From Pirellula staleyi DSM 6068 (GTDB lineage: Bacteria > Planctomycetota > Planctomycetia > Pirellulales > Pirellulaceae), in the NCBI GenBank assembly GCA_945900945.1, contig CAMDKL010000002.1, positions 44,232-108,231 on the forward strand: a stretch of DNA of 64,000 nucleotides, read 5' to 3'. Shown here piece by piece: positions 35,866 to 45,110 of the stretch. Numbering within the stretch: position 1 is the stretch's first letter; each line of letters opens with the position of its first letter. The notes under the pieces were generated by a model. It was not told the DNA's origin, made no database searches, and saw nothing but the letters and a program-made list of their open reading frames with translations. Both the position numbers and the translations under genes were made by a program.

Positions 35866-36711
35866 CTAAACAGCCGCCGCCATCGATGGACGTGTCGACT
35901 CGCTGGTGCCCTTGCTTTTCGCTCGTGCGATGAAGTAGATCAGGATGCCAAATCCAGCTTTAGCTGTCATGTCCGCGATCGCGTAACCAACTTGCAGTCC
36001 AACAATTCCGCCACCGTCGACCGCACCACCGGCCTTGGCCGTCAACGCTTCGACTGTTCCACCCATCGCATACGCAATCGGATACACGGCCCATGTGATC
36101 AGTAGGACCAAGCGAGCGATCTCAATCAATCTGCGGGCTGCTACAGGCTGTGTGCCCAGGGAGTTTGTCAACTCAACCCACAACACAAATAGGATGTAGA
36201 AGAACGGTATCGAGGAGAGAGCACCCCAAACCACTCGCATTGTCCAACCGTCGGGGGTCGAGATTACCTCGCCTGGATAACCAAGTGCAATCATCAACGC
36301 AGCTGCAATCACGAGCCGAGTCAGAAGCGAAGTTGCCCTCATCTTCTCCAATCTAAGTACTGAGACCAGTTCCACCATTAGAAGTGGTACGGTAAGGATC
36401 CAGTCTGCATAGCGATAGAAGTCGTTGAATGCAGCTCCACTTCCTTTGTAAGTGCCACCCGTTAGAGTGTAAGCATCTTGCCAAGAGTGGCGGATCATGA
36501 AGTAGTGATAACAAGCGATGGTTACGACCAAACCCGAAATCATCAAAGCGGGCCGATACTCCTCGTCGACGGATGACCGCGACATGAAAAGAAATAGGGC
36601 TGCAGCGCCCATCGTGGCAACTGTCATCGAAAAGATATTATCGACGATGTTGAATTGAAACACAGAGAGGTCAGGCATTGTGCCCAACATAGTCGGAACC
36701 AAGTGAAACAT
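35866..36711 (-). CDS. Microbial rhodopsin, xanthorhodopsin-like outward proton pump
   Basis: Seven transmembrane helices are evident. In helix C, RYADWILTVPLLMVELVSVL gives Asp103 (counter-ion and proton acceptor), Thr107 and Glu114 (proton donor), the DTE pattern of proton pumps. Position 111, the spectral-tuning site equal to residue 105 of proteorhodopsin, is Leu, which favours green absorption. Lys251 in IADMTAKAGFGIL binds retinal. His69 in CYHYFMIRHSW matches the histidine paired with the counter-ion. The helix B-C loop with SWQDAY and FNDFYRYADW is like xanthorhodopsin-type pumps. It heads the operon for its own chromophore. Confidence 0.95.
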   Translation of the reverse strand: MFHLVPTMLGTMPDLSVFQFNIVDNIFSMTVATMGAAALFLFMSRSSVDEEYRPALMISGLVVTIACYHYFMIRHSWQDAYTLTGGTYKGSGAAFNDFYRYADWILTVPLLMVELVSVLRLEKMRATSLLTRLVIAAALMIALGYPGEVISTPDGWTMRVVWGALSSIPFFYILFVLWVELTNSLGTQPVAARRLIEIARLVLLITWAVYPIAYAMGGTVEALTAKAGGAVDGGGIVGLQVGYAIADMTAKAGFGILIYFIARAKSKGTSESTRPSMAAAV

Positions 36712-36718
36712 GACAATG

Positions 36719-36724
36719 CTCCTT
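36719..36724 (-). promoter_or_regulatory. Strong Shine-Dalgarno site (AAGGAG) of the rhodopsin gene
   Basis: On the coding strand AAGGAG lies 7 bases before the ATG at 36711, one of the best ribosome sites in the window. A TTGACA hexamer (minus strand, 36797-36792) lies further upstream in the divergent promoter region, but no matching -10 box at proper spacing is obvious. Confidence 0.7.
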
Positions 36725-36955
36725 ACGGGGATTGAAAAAATATTTAGTAGGCACCCGCAATATGAGAGGATGACTTAATACCGTACATCGATGTCAAGGG
36801 CGTAGTAATTCTCACATGCTACTTACCTTGTGAGCGGCAGACTAACGCCCCATAGCCGGAACGAATTGGCTATTGATTGCAACCAAAGCAATGACAACAG
36901 TTGCCCGATGCGGATAGTCCATTGTTTCCGATCGTGTTTGGAGCAATTCAACGCA

Positions 36956-37873
36956 ATGAAACCTACGCTCATCCATCCGATCCTCCGTCGTTTAACAGCA
37001 CTTTATGATGCTTGTAGTTCAGAGCATCAAAAACGACGCATCGAAACCTGGACTCTCTGGCTAGCTGTTTCCGGCTTTTTGATTCATTTGGCGCTGATCG
37101 CTTTGGTGAGTGCCGTGCCAAGTCTTCGAACGGGTGTGCTATCTGATCTAGATCGAAACTATCTTCACGCGGTCTACACGCCATTTAGCTTTATCTTGTT
37201 CTTCGAAGTTTTGCTGTTGGTTTTTGCGCTGCCGCGTTCACACACCAGTTCGATAGCCATGCAGTACGAGATTCTCTCCTTGATTGTGATCCGTCGCGTG
37301 TTCAAAGACATCGGCGAGTTCCGCGACCCGGCAACATGGCTTGAGCAAACCGATGCCGCGTTGATCGTCGTTCTGGATATGCTTGCGGCATTGGCGATGT
37401 TCGTACTGATTGCCATTTTTCGACGAGTACGTCGCACTGTCCAGTATTCTTCGGAACATCCTCATCTGGCCCAGTTCGTTGCGATCAAGAAGTCCGTCGC
37501 CTTAATACTTTATGGGACGCTGCTATCCCTAGCGGCTTACAATGTCGTTCAATGGCTTGTGGGTGTGTTTTTGCCGACGATCGGCTCAGGTCATGGCGAA
37601 AAGAATCTTGACTATTTCTTCTTTCCCATGTTTTTTGAGTTCATGATCTTTACCGATATCTTCTTGTTGATCGTGTCGATTCCTTTTTTCGAACGATATG
37701 ACTACGTCGTTCGCAATGCGGGCTTTGTCATTTCGACGGTGCTGCTGCGATTCTCGCTCTCGACGCCAAAACCTTATGATTTGCTGGTCGGTCTGACAGC
37801 CATTCTGTACGGGTTGGGTGTATTAAGCGTCTTTTCCTACAGTACTCAAATCCAAACTCAAAGTGACGAGTAA
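36956..37873 (+). CDS. Integral membrane protein of unknown function, divergent from rhodopsin
   Basis: The start at 36956 (MKPTLIHPILRR) is preferred to 36830; ATG 36908 is another option. There are six to eight hydrophobic segments (such as WLAVSGFLIHLALIALVSAV, FILFFEVLLLVFAL, LIVVLDMLAALAMFVLIAIF and FPMFFEFMIFTDIFLLIVSI). No known transporter, kinase or enzyme motif is seen. A charged loop with RRVFKDIGEFRDPATWLEQ lies mid-protein. It shares a roughly 245-base divergent promoter region with the rhodopsin operon, so co-regulation is possible but only inferred. Confidence 0.75.
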   Translation: MKPTLIHPILRRLTALYDACSSEHQKRRIETWTLWLAVSGFLIHLALIALVSAVPSLRTGVLSDLDRNYLHAVYTPFSFILFFEVLLLVFALPRSHTSSIAMQYEILSLIVIRRVFKDIGEFRDPATWLEQTDAALIVVLDMLAALAMFVLIAIFRRVRRTVQYSSEHPHLAQFVAIKKSVALILYGTLLSLAAYNVVQWLVGVFLPTIGSGHGEKNLDYFFFPMFFEFMIFTDIFLLIVSIPFFERYDYVVRNAGFVISTVLLRFSLSTPKPYDLLVGLTAILYGLGVLSVFSYSTQIQTQSDE

Positions 37874-38420
37874 GCAGCGGGCAGGGCAGGGTTCGGCAGC
37901 CGTGTAAAGCACGAGATCTTTGCGGTCGATTTATGGATGGAAGCAGACCAACTGATCGATGGCGTCTATCTCATTGAGAAATGTTGACGAATGATTTGGC
38001 TCGGAACATGGATGGGCACGATCCGCGAGCTCTTACTTGACTGAATTGGAACCGAGAACAGGATTGGGATTTGAGACGCCTCGAGAGAATCGATTTGCTC
38101 CAGGGATCGTGAGAGTTTTTTGAATTGAATTCTTGCGTGCATCGACACGTTTTGCGAAACTAGCCTTTACTTGGAATCACCCCCGGTTGCGGCTTAATCG
38201 TTTTGTAGACACCACGTTAAATCGCAAAAAACCTTTATTTTTAGGTCTTTCGTGAGAAAATCGAGGAGTCGCAATCAAGCTTCGGTTGATTGAGGTCTAA
38301 AGTACGTTGCATCGTGGGGGGTAATCACACCGAAGAGGCTTTTCGCACGAAAAGTTGATGGCTGTCCATTGACATATCCCAAGAAAAATAACCAGCAGAA
38401 TTATTTTGAACAATAAAAAA
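37874..38420. other. Gene-poor stretch of about 550 bases
   Basis: No coding frame with protein-like composition is seen on either strand; the 60-residue reverse ORF at 37966-38148 looks like chance. One small hairpin (caatcaa-gcttcgg-ttgattg, near 38273-38293) lies about 130 bases before the SDR gene. The length suggests an extended promoter or leader for that gene. Confidence 0.5.
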
Positions 38421-41051
38421 ATGGGTGATGGATTCATATTCGTTACGGGAGCCACGGGTTACGTGGGTGGTCGCCTCGCTCCGTCGCTGCTTCGCGCCGG
38501 ATATACGGTTCGTTGCTTGGCCCGCGAGCCACGTAAACTGGAAGAACGACCTTGGCGCGATGATCCCAAGGTTGATGTCGTTACCGGAGACCTATCTGAC
38601 GTTGATCAACTCGTGGAACAGTTGCAGGGGTGTCCAGTCGCTTACTTCCTGGTCCATTCAATGGAAGCATCAGGAGGAAAATACGCCGAACGAGATCTGC
38701 AACTTGCTTCAAACTTTGCCAAGGCGGCCGCAAGCGCTGGCGTCCGACGGATCATCTACCTTGGCGGATTGGGGGAACTTGGTGATGGTCTAAGTCGCCA
38801 CCTCCGTTCGCGCCGAGAAGTCGAAGATATGTTAGGGTCGACTGGTGTCCCAGTCACAACATTTCGCGCAGCGATGATTATCGGATCGGGTTCGGCGTCT
38901 TTCGAAATCCTGCGTTACCTTGTTGAACGACTGCCCGTGATGGTCACTCCGTCTTGGGTGACGACAGAATCGCAGCCAGTTGCAATCATCGACGTCTTGC
39001 ACTGGCTTGTCCGCTGTCTGGAAGTTCCCCAGACCACTGGACAAACTCTGGAGATCGGTGGGCCCGACATTTTGCCGTATCGTGAGCTCATGCGGATCAT
39101 GGCGGAGGAACTGCACATCCCGAAGCGATTGATTGTGCCAGTTCCGATTCTTACGCCAAGGCTCAGTTCGCTTTGGATCAGTCTGGTCACGCCGGTTTCT
39201 TATAAGATCGCAAGACCACTTGCAGAAGGGCTTCGCAATCGCGTGGTCGTTACCGACGACAAAACCCAACGTCTGATGCCTCATGAACCGCTGGGAGTTC
39301 GAGAAGCGATCAAGCGTGCGCTGCAAAAGTATGAATTGAACGAAGTCGAAACGCGTTGGTCCGTCGCGGGCCCGATCCCCGGCGATCCGCATTGGGCGGG
39401 TGGAAAGGTTTTTATAGACCAACGCTCAGTCATGATTAACGCGGATTCCGCCTCCGTTTTCGCGGCGGTGTGTCGTATTGGTGGCGGTAATGGTTGGTAC
39501 GCGGGCGATATTCTTTGGCGAATTCGGGGCTGGATGGACACGCTCGTCGGCGGACCAGGCTTGCGGCGAGGACGACGTCACAGCGAGCGAGTGGAGTTTG
39601 GCGAAGCACTGGACTTTTGGCGTGTGGTCGGTATCGATCGTGATCGCTCACTGTCGTTACTTGCTGAGATGAAGCTTCCGGGTGTGGCGATGTTGAACTT
39701 TGATCTCGATTCGGAAGGCAATCGTGATCAAACCAGGTTGACGATGACGGCCCGGTATCGGCCTAAGGGTTTGATCGGAATACTCTACTGGTACGCTGTC
39801 GTTCCGCTTCATAACATCGTCTTTGGCGGGATGTTAAAAGGGATACGTAAGACGGCGGAGACCATGCAATTCAATAAAACCCAATTCGTGTCGGGGCCAA
39901 ATAAAGAAAAGACAGAAACGCTAGGCTACGGACGTGCGCGACTTTGGTTAGGTATTTCTTCTGTCGGCACGATCGTGACACTTGCCACGTTGACGCTGAC
40001 TTGGGGAATACTGTCTGGATTCCAGCCTGCGACCGACACGAGCTTTGGATCGCAGGTCACTAGCCTGTCCCTGTTCGTCCTCATCTACATGTTGATCCAG
40101 CTACCCTTTGATTTTCTGGGAGGTTTCTGGTTACCAATGCGATTCGGTCGAACTCACCCAAACCTTGGAACGTTCCTGAGAAGTCTATTTCGAGGCGTTT
40201 TAGTCCACGGTTTTCTTTTGCTGATGTCCGCCATTCTCATCATGACCGCCGGAAAATACGGAGGCGTTGCAGGGACAGTGATTGCGGGCTTGATGATTAG
40301 TTTATTATTGCTTCGACTCCGGGTTCGCATCGCATCCATGATGTCGCAGATGGCACTCCTTCGCGACTCAGCGGCAAAGATTTCGCACGATGAGCCACTC
40401 GACGTCATCAACGTCGAAAGTTCTGATGAAGGTTTTACAGGCGGCATTGTGGGAGTACTTCGCCCAAGATTCCAGTTGCTTCCGATGCGATGGCGAGAAG
40501 TGTTGGGGCCCGAAGGTTACGAACTTGCTGCAAATCGACGAACCTTAGCGATGAAGACAGGTAGTTGGTGGCGAGGGCGAGCGGTCGCATTGCTGTTTAC
40601 TGCGGCTGGACTTTTGGTCGCGGCCTTACTCGTCGCTTCGACAAATCTTGGCACAGCCTGGGGAACGATTCAGTTTAGTCTCTGGTTTTGTCTTTGGTCA
40701 TTCCTGGGACTTCTCACGTTGCCAACACTCAGTCGGCGTGGAGTGATTGAAATCGACGAGCGGGTACAATCAGAGGGATGCACCGCACTCTTGATGCGCG
40801 ACAACACAGAGCGACTTGATCGCTTGCAAGATGGAGAGCCTATGCGTCCGTCGTTGGTTGAGACGATTTTCCATCCGGTCCCCAGCGTGGAAAACCGCCT
40901 GGAGGGGCCACGATCGCATCATGTTGTCGGCTTCTGGGATGCGGCTCGCACTTCGATTTACCTCAGTGTTGCGGGCATTGGACTTCTCGGACGCGCCGTG
41001 CATTGCAATTGCGGTCGCCCAGCGTTGTGGGTCTTTCTTCCAACTGACTGA
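38421..41051 (+). CDS. SDR (NmrA-like) - DUF2867 - membrane domain fusion protein
   Basis: Starting at ATG 38421, residues ~3-300 form an atypical NAD(P)-binding short-chain dehydrogenase domain (FVTGATGYVGGRLAPSLL, YFLVHSMEASGGKYAERD). Residues ~325-480 match DUF2867 (YAGDILWRIRGWMDTLVGGPGLRRGRR, LGVAMLNFDL-type region, YRPKGLIGILYWYAVVPLHNIVFGGML). The last ~350 residues carry about eight transmembrane segments. SDR-DUF2867 proteins often sit beside photolyase genes, as here. The extreme C-terminus looks odd: after GIGLLGRAV it reads HCNCGRPALW, while the next frame reads IAIAVAQRCGSFFQ, which seems more protein-like, so a late frameshift is possible. Confidence 0.82.
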   Translation: MGDGFIFVTGATGYVGGRLAPSLLRAGYTVRCLAREPRKLEERPWRDDPKVDVVTGDLSDVDQLVEQLQGCPVAYFLVHSMEASGGKYAERDLQLASNFAKAAASAGVRRIIYLGGLGELGDGLSRHLRSRREVEDMLGSTGVPVTTFRAAMIIGSGSASFEILRYLVERLPVMVTPSWVTTESQPVAIIDVLHWLVRCLEVPQTTGQTLEIGGPDILPYRELMRIMAEELHIPKRLIVPVPILTPRLSSLWISLVTPVSYKIARPLAEGLRNRVVVTDDKTQRLMPHEPLGVREAIKRALQKYELNEVETRWSVAGPIPGDPHWAGGKVFIDQRSVMINADSASVFAAVCRIGGGNGWYAGDILWRIRGWMDTLVGGPGLRRGRRHSERVEFGEALDFWRVVGIDRDRSLSLLAEMKLPGVAMLNFDLDSEGNRDQTRLTMTARYRPKGLIGILYWYAVVPLHNIVFGGMLKGIRKTAETMQFNKTQFVSGPNKEKTETLGYGRARLWLGISSVGTIVTLATLTLTWGILSGFQPATDTSFGSQVTSLSLFVLIYMLIQLPFDFLGGFWLPMRFGRTHPNLGTFLRSLFRGVLVHGFLLLMSAILIMTAGKYGGVAGTVIAGLMISLLLLRLRVRIASMMSQMALLRDSAAKISHDEPLDVINVESSDEGFTGGIVGVLRPRFQLLPMRWREVLGPEGYELAANRRTLAMKTGSWWRGRAVALLFTAAGLLVAALLVASTNLGTAWGTIQFSLWFCLWSFLGLLTLPTLSRRGVIEIDERVQSEGCTALLMRDNTERLDRLQDGEPMRPSLVETIFHPVPSVENRLEGPRSHHVVGFWDAARTSIYLSVAGIGLLGRAVHCNCGRPALWVFLPTD

Positions 41052-41142
41052 AGTAAGAATTTTTATAACGTGAGAAGTAACCATTCACGGGTCGCCCACG
41101 TCAAATTGTGTCGTCGGTAATCCTAGAACTGAGAACAACTTG

Positions 41143-42744
41143 CTAGCATTGCCTACTAGGATCGTCGGTATCATCGAAGAGTGACAGTTGCCGATATTCT
41201 GATGCTTTTTTGGGTTTAGGCAACGGATCGCGTTTCTTGCGTGACCCATGCTTTGCAAAAACGCGCTTCGAATCATCAATAGCCGAAGTCGTTTGCCTGA
41301 TCGCGAAGATCTTTTCTTGAGCCGACTTGTAAGCTTTTCGATGATCTACGATCGGGAATGGGTAATCGCGACCGATCATGCAACCAATTTGTGACTGGAG
41401 GTCCAATGGCATATGGTGCGGCTCGGGTAGATACTCGTCGGGAACGCGTGCCAATTCGGGCACGTATTGCCTGATGAAAACTCCCGATGGATCGTGATCG
41501 ACCACCTGTTTCGCAGGTGAGTAGATACGAATGGTATTGATACCCGTCGTGCCCGATTGCATCTGGCATTGCGAAAAGTGGATACCGGGTTCGAAATCTA
41601 AAAAGTGTTTTGCCAAGTAAACTGCCGTTGGTCGCCAATGAAGCCATAGATGATTGGATGCGAACGACATCAACATGGCTCGCATTCGAAAATTGATCCA
41701 ACTGGTCTCATTGAGAGCTCGCATACATGCATCGATCATCGGATACCCCGTTTTGCCTACCGTCCATGCTTCGAACTTCTCTTGATTTAAATCATTCTCG
41801 CGAAGACCATCGTAAACCCTACTGATGTTCTGAAATTCGAGCTCCGGTTCATCCTCCAATTTTTGCATGAAATGACAGTGCCATGCTAGCCTGGAGGAGA
41901 ACGATTTGAGTGACCCCAGCCAACGCGAGTCGAACGATCCAGCGGGAGCTTCGCGAATCTCGCGTTGCCTAGCTGCTAATCGTTGATAAGCCGATTTCAT
42001 GGATATGCAGCCCCAAGCGAGATAGGGACTTAATCGACTACAGTTCTCTCGCGCCGTCACCGGACTGGACATCCCTTTTTGATAATTGACACCGCGAATC
42101 TTTAAGAACGACTCCAATGTCGCGTTCGCTTTATACTCGCCACCGATTTGCAAGTTTGTCTTTCGCGTCGGTGCCAGTCCAAGCTCCTCACCTTTTGGTA
42201 TCCGACCCCAGTCGAAATCGTTAGGGATCATGATACGCGTTGGACTTGAGGCGATTAGCGTATTCATTCGCGTCTGCCAAAGATTTGCCCATCCATTGCG
42301 ATTCTTCAGGGGCCGCACGACCCCGTTTTGAGAAAACTGCGTCCAAGGGATCCCCATTTGCCGAGCCCATTTCGCAACCCGACGGTCTCGTTCGTAGGTG
42401 AAGCCGTTTCCCGTTTCCTCGTGCGAGCAGAGGCCAGCAATGTCGGCATTGTTCGCAATGTCGATAAAGACCTCGGGCAACTCGCCAACGCGAATAGCAA
42501 GATGCCCCCCTATTTTGCAAAGGCGACTCGAAAGATCCTGGAGCGACTCAACGATGAAATCAAAATGAGACCGGTCCATCTCAGGCATGGCCCAAAGCTT
42601 GGGCTCGAATACGTACAGAATCACGGTCGGACCGTTTTGGCAAGCTTCGAAAATTGGACGGTGATCGTCCAATCGCAGATCACGCTTGAGCCAAACCAGT
42701 TGAATAGACGCATGCTGCACGTCAGGAATTTCCCTGGGAAGCAT
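41143..42744 (-). CDS. phr: Cryptochrome/photolyase family protein (deoxyribodipyrimidine photolyase type)
   Basis: [20 protein letters not shown] at the N-terminus is the antenna-binding Rossmann domain. The C-terminal FAD domain has [45 protein letters not shown] and [32 protein letters not shown], typical of a bacterial photolyase subgroup. The enzyme repairs UV-induced pyrimidine dimers with blue or near-UV light; a signalling cryptochrome role cannot be excluded. Its start overlaps the DUF2256 gene by 23 bases, so the two are one operon. Length (533 aa) fits. Confidence 0.92.
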   Translation of the reverse strand: MLPREIPDVQHASIQLVWLKRDLRLDDHRPIFEACQNGPTVILYVFEPKLWAMPEMDRSHFDFIVESLQDLSSRLCKIGGHLAIRVGELPEVFIDIANNADIAGLCSHEETGNGFTYERDRRVAKWARQMGIPWTQFSQNGVVRPLKNRNGWANLWQTRMNTLIASSPTRIMIPNDFDWGRIPKGEELGLAPTRKTNLQIGGEYKANATLESFLKIRGVNYQKGMSSPVTARENCSRLSPYLAWGCISMKSAYQRLAARQREIREAPAGSFDSRWLGSLKSFSSRLAWHCHFMQKLEDEPELEFQNISRVYDGLRENDLNQEKFEAWTVGKTGYPMIDACMRALNETSWINFRMRAMLMSFASNHLWLHWRPTAVYLAKHFLDFEPGIHFSQCQMQSGTTGINTIRIYSPAKQVVDHDPSGVFIRQYVPELARVPDEYLPEPHHMPLDLQSQIGCMIGRDYPFPIVDHRKAYKSAQEKIFAIRQTTSAIDDSKRVFAKHGSRKKRDPLPKPKKASEYRQLSLFDDTDDPSRQC

Positions 42745-42901
42745 GCGATTTGTCCGGTTGATTCTTAATGCCAGAACGACGACATCGCTCGCTACAATAC
42801 TTCACTTGTTCCCATACTCTTTCCCACTTTTTCCGCCAAGCGAAAGGCCGGCCACAAACAACGCATTTTTTCGTTGGCAAATCCGATTTCGAACGGATCA
42901 T
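42722..42901 (-). CDS. DUF2256 zinc-ribbon small protein
   Basis: Missing from the ORF track, this 59-residue frame reads [20 protein letters not shown] then [22 protein letters not shown]. The CVVCGRPF...YCSERCR cysteine pairs and the WRKKWERVW core are the hallmark of DUF2256, a small zinc-binding family that commonly neighbours photolyase and cryptochrome genes. Its 3' end overlaps the photolyase start by 23 bases in another frame, suggesting coupled translation. Its function is unknown; a role in nucleic acid binding or photolyase maturation is inference only. Confidence 0.92.
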   Translation of the reverse strand: MIRSKSDLPTKKCVVCGRPFAWRKKWERVWEQVKYCSERCRRSGIKNQPDKSHASQGNS

Positions 42902-43042
42902 GTTTCAAGATTGTCCCATCAGCAATTGGCCTGTGAAATAGTTGATTTTAGGCGATCGGCAATGTGCAAAGTTTTCGGTTGCTGTACATGAGAACCGTCA
43001 ACGGCCAACAAACCAAACAAGCCACCTAGAAATACCCGAACC

Positions 43043-43831
43043 ATGCCCGAGGGACATACCGTTCATCGCCTTGCAGTGGACCATACCAAGTGGATCGCAG
43101 GCCAACGCCTCAAGGTTAGTTCGCCCCAAGGTCGGTTCGAAGCGGGATCCAAGTTACTGTCCGGCAAGAGTCTAAAATCAGTAGATGCCCACGGAAAACA
43201 TCTTTACTATTCTTTTTCATGCGAACTTGTCCTGCATGTCCACCTTGGGTTGTATGGCAAGTTTCGACTACACCAGTCTCCTCCACCAGAACCTCGGGGC
43301 GCGGTACGCATTCGATTCGTTGGTAAAACGCACACGCTGGACCTGAATGGCCCGAATCAATGTGAGATTCTCAACTCGAAACAGGTTTGCGACTCCAGGT
43401 CAAAGCTGGGCGAGGACCCTCTTCGTTCCGATGCAGATCCGGAGCGAGTTTGGGCTCGAATGCAGAAGAGCAAGAAGCCTATTGGGCAGTTGCTTCTCGA
43501 CCAGTCGATCGTAGCAGGAATAGGAAATATCTACCGAGCCGAGATTCTTTTCTTGCTAAAAATTCATCCGTCACGACCAAGCTGTTCGTTGACCCGTATT
43601 GAGTTCGATGATCTTTGGAAAAAGTCTCTTCGCTTGCTAGCTCTTGGAGTCAAGTACAATCGAGTTATCACGGTCGATCGCGACGAAACAGACAAGCCGC
43701 TTAGCCGACTGAGCTCCGACGAGCGGCTTTTGATTTACAAGAAAGACCGATGCCCACTGTGCCATTCGAAGACACAGACAACGTTGCTTGGCAATAGGCA
43801 GATGTTCGCTTGTTCGGTTTGTCAAGTTTAG
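43043..43831 (+). CDS. nei: Fpg/Nei family DNA glycosylase (endonuclease VIII-like)
   Basis: The mature N-terminus PEGHTVHRLA carries the catalytic Pro2 and Glu3 of the family and is of the Nei type. HGKHLYYSFS supplies the conserved lysine, and GIGNIYRAEILF is the helix-two-turn-helix region. The C-terminal zinc finger is CPLCHSKTQTTLLGNRQMFACSVCQ. The enzyme removes oxidised bases, mainly pyrimidines, and nicks the DNA strand by beta/delta elimination. It is divergent from the DUF2256-photolyase pair with 141 bases between the start codons. Length 262 aa is normal. Confidence 0.92.
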   Translation: MPEGHTVHRLAVDHTKWIAGQRLKVSSPQGRFEAGSKLLSGKSLKSVDAHGKHLYYSFSCELVLHVHLGLYGKFRLHQSPPPEPRGAVRIRFVGKTHTLDLNGPNQCEILNSKQVCDSRSKLGEDPLRSDADPERVWARMQKSKKPIGQLLLDQSIVAGIGNIYRAEILFLLKIHPSRPSCSLTRIEFDDLWKKSLRLLALGVKYNRVITVDRDETDKPLSRLSSDERLLIYKKDRCPLCHSKTQTTLLGNRQMFACSVCQV

Positions 43832-44294
43832 GATTCACTGGCACCATGCACTACTTCCGAACTGACAGTCGACCTCGAGAAGCTCTTTCGTCTTAATAGA
43901 GGGCTTGCCTCCCACAGAGATTGTTCTTGTTCAGACACTTCGCGATGTCTTAATGCTCGCCCACCTCGCTGTTCCTCCCTCGGCGGCGATTGAAGCTGCG
44001 AAAACTTCGATAGCGGATGACAGATCGTTGGCCGAAGGACCGGAGTCCGAAGCCGCGACCAAAATCCACAAGCAAGCGTGCACACAAGTTTTTCAAAAAT
44101 TGTGAACATCATGTGGCCCTGACACAACTGAACTTTCCAAAAAATGCTGGAGCGTACCATCGATTTAAACTGACAACACCCACGGCCGCAGGGGTTTCCA
44201 TCATCCTACAATTTAACGAGATCACAAGTCCTGACCGTAAACTCAACCAATTTCTGGCGTTGCGAGTCAAGTAAGAAGATCCAAGGAAATGTTT
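43832..44294. other. Gene-poor stretch of about 460 bases
   Basis: Short ORFs on both strands (for example 43905-44105) overlap each other in several frames and show no family motif. No RNA gene, hairpin of note or repeat was recognised here. The FAS1 gene's ribosome site (AAGGAAA) lies at its right end. Confidence 0.5.
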
Positions 44295-44705
44295 ATGTTA
44301 GATATTGTTGATACAGCGGTTGGTGCAGGTACTTTTAAGACTCTCGCTGCAGCACTTGGAGCAGCAGGTTTGGTGGATACACTCAAAGGCACGGGCCCGT
44401 TTACGGTGTTCGCACCCACAGATGATGCATTTGCGAAGTTGCCTGCGGGGACGGTGGATAGTCTGCTACTACCTGAAAACAAGGGAAAGTTGGTGGGTAT
44501 CCTGACGCATCATGTGGTTGCAGGCAAAGTGACTGCAGCCGACGTGGTGAAGCTGACGACTGCCACAACCGTGGCTGCCAAGCAAATCACGATTGCTGTC
44601 AAGGATGGCAAAGTCAAGATCGACGATGCGACCGTTATCTCAGCTGACATTCATTGCACTAACGGTGTTGTGCATGTAGTCGATTCAGTAATCTTGCCCA
44701 GTTAA
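44295..44705 (+). CDS. Fasciclin (FAS1) domain protein, cytosolic form
   Basis: The ATG at 44295 is preferred because AAGGAAA lies 7-8 bases upstream; 44289 is too close. The whole protein is one FAS1 domain: [52 protein letters not shown] and a C-terminal [13 protein letters not shown]. These are the H1 and H2 boxes of the fold, which mediates adhesion in extracellular proteins. No signal peptide is seen, which is common for short bacterial versions. Length 136 aa. Confidence 0.93.
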   Translation: MLDIVDTAVGAGTFKTLAAALGAAGLVDTLKGTGPFTVFAPTDDAFAKLPAGTVDSLLLPENKGKLVGILTHHVVAGKVTAADVVKLTTATTVAAKQITIAVKDGKVKIDDATVISADIHCTNGVVHVVDSVILPS

Positions 44706-44761
44706 CTAGTTGGCAATGCTCAAAGGTGGTACACTTAGTTCGAGACGACCTTAATTTTTTT

Positions 44762-44790
44762 AACATTAACCCAGATTTTGGGTTGATGTT
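44762..44790 (+). terminator. Hairpin downstream of the FAS1 gene, probable terminator
   Basis: aacattaaccca and tgggttgatgtt pair over 12 bases with one G-U wobble around a 5-base loop (gattt), followed by gtttt and preceded by a T/A-rich run. It sits 57 bases after the FAS1 stop and 34 bases before the next gene. Confidence 0.65.
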
Positions 44791-44823
44791 GTTTTACCAA
44801 CACTTTCCTAGATAGGCAAGCAA

Positions 44824-45039
44824 ATGATTTCTCAACTAAAGCCACTCTCAACGCTATGCTTTTTCCTAGGATTTGCGTCCATTATCGCCTCAATCGCTAT
44901 TTGGTTTCTAACAGGCGGTGATGGGGCTGAGCAAAAAGCGCATGCCGAACGATTCGGGATCTTTGTTGGACTTTGGGCGCCGACCTTCTTTGCGCTGTCG
45001 AGCAGACTTGACCAACCCTCTGGTAACAGCAAGCCATAG
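44824..45039 (+). CDS. Small two-helix membrane protein
   Basis: The 71-residue protein has two hydrophobic segments, TLCFFLGFASIIASIAIWFLTGG and FGIFVGLWAPTFFALSSRL, separated by a short charged loop (AEQKAHAER). It looks like an inner-membrane hairpin protein of a type widespread in bacteria but without assigned function. It has its own start after a terminator-like hairpin. Confidence 0.75.
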   Translation: MISQLKPLSTLCFFLGFASIIASIAIWFLTGGDGAEQKAHAERFGIFVGLWAPTFFALSSRLDQPSGNSKP

Positions 45040-45110
45040 AATGTCGTGTAGGGGGCTTGTTGCTACACAGGCTACAAGTTTATGCCTCTTTTGTAAATCG
45101 GTTATTAGCC

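Noticed and set aside
35866-36711. Sodium-pumping, chloride-pumping or sensory rhodopsin
   Set aside because: The helix C motif is Asp-Thr-Glu, not NDQ, NTQ or TSA, and no transducer gene is present.
29691-36711. Carotenoid ketolase or hydroxylase genes for xanthophyll synthesis
   Set aside because: None of the ORFs in or near the operon resembles CrtW, CrtZ or CrtO; the pathway stops at beta-carotene and retinal.
37966-38148. 60-residue reverse ORF in the long gap before the SDR gene
   Set aside because: No protein-like pattern, no ribosome site and no neighbour link; reported only as a gene-poor stretch.
43905-44105. 66-residue ORF between the Nei and FAS1 genes
   Set aside because: It overlaps a longer reverse ORF of equally poor quality and neither shows family features.
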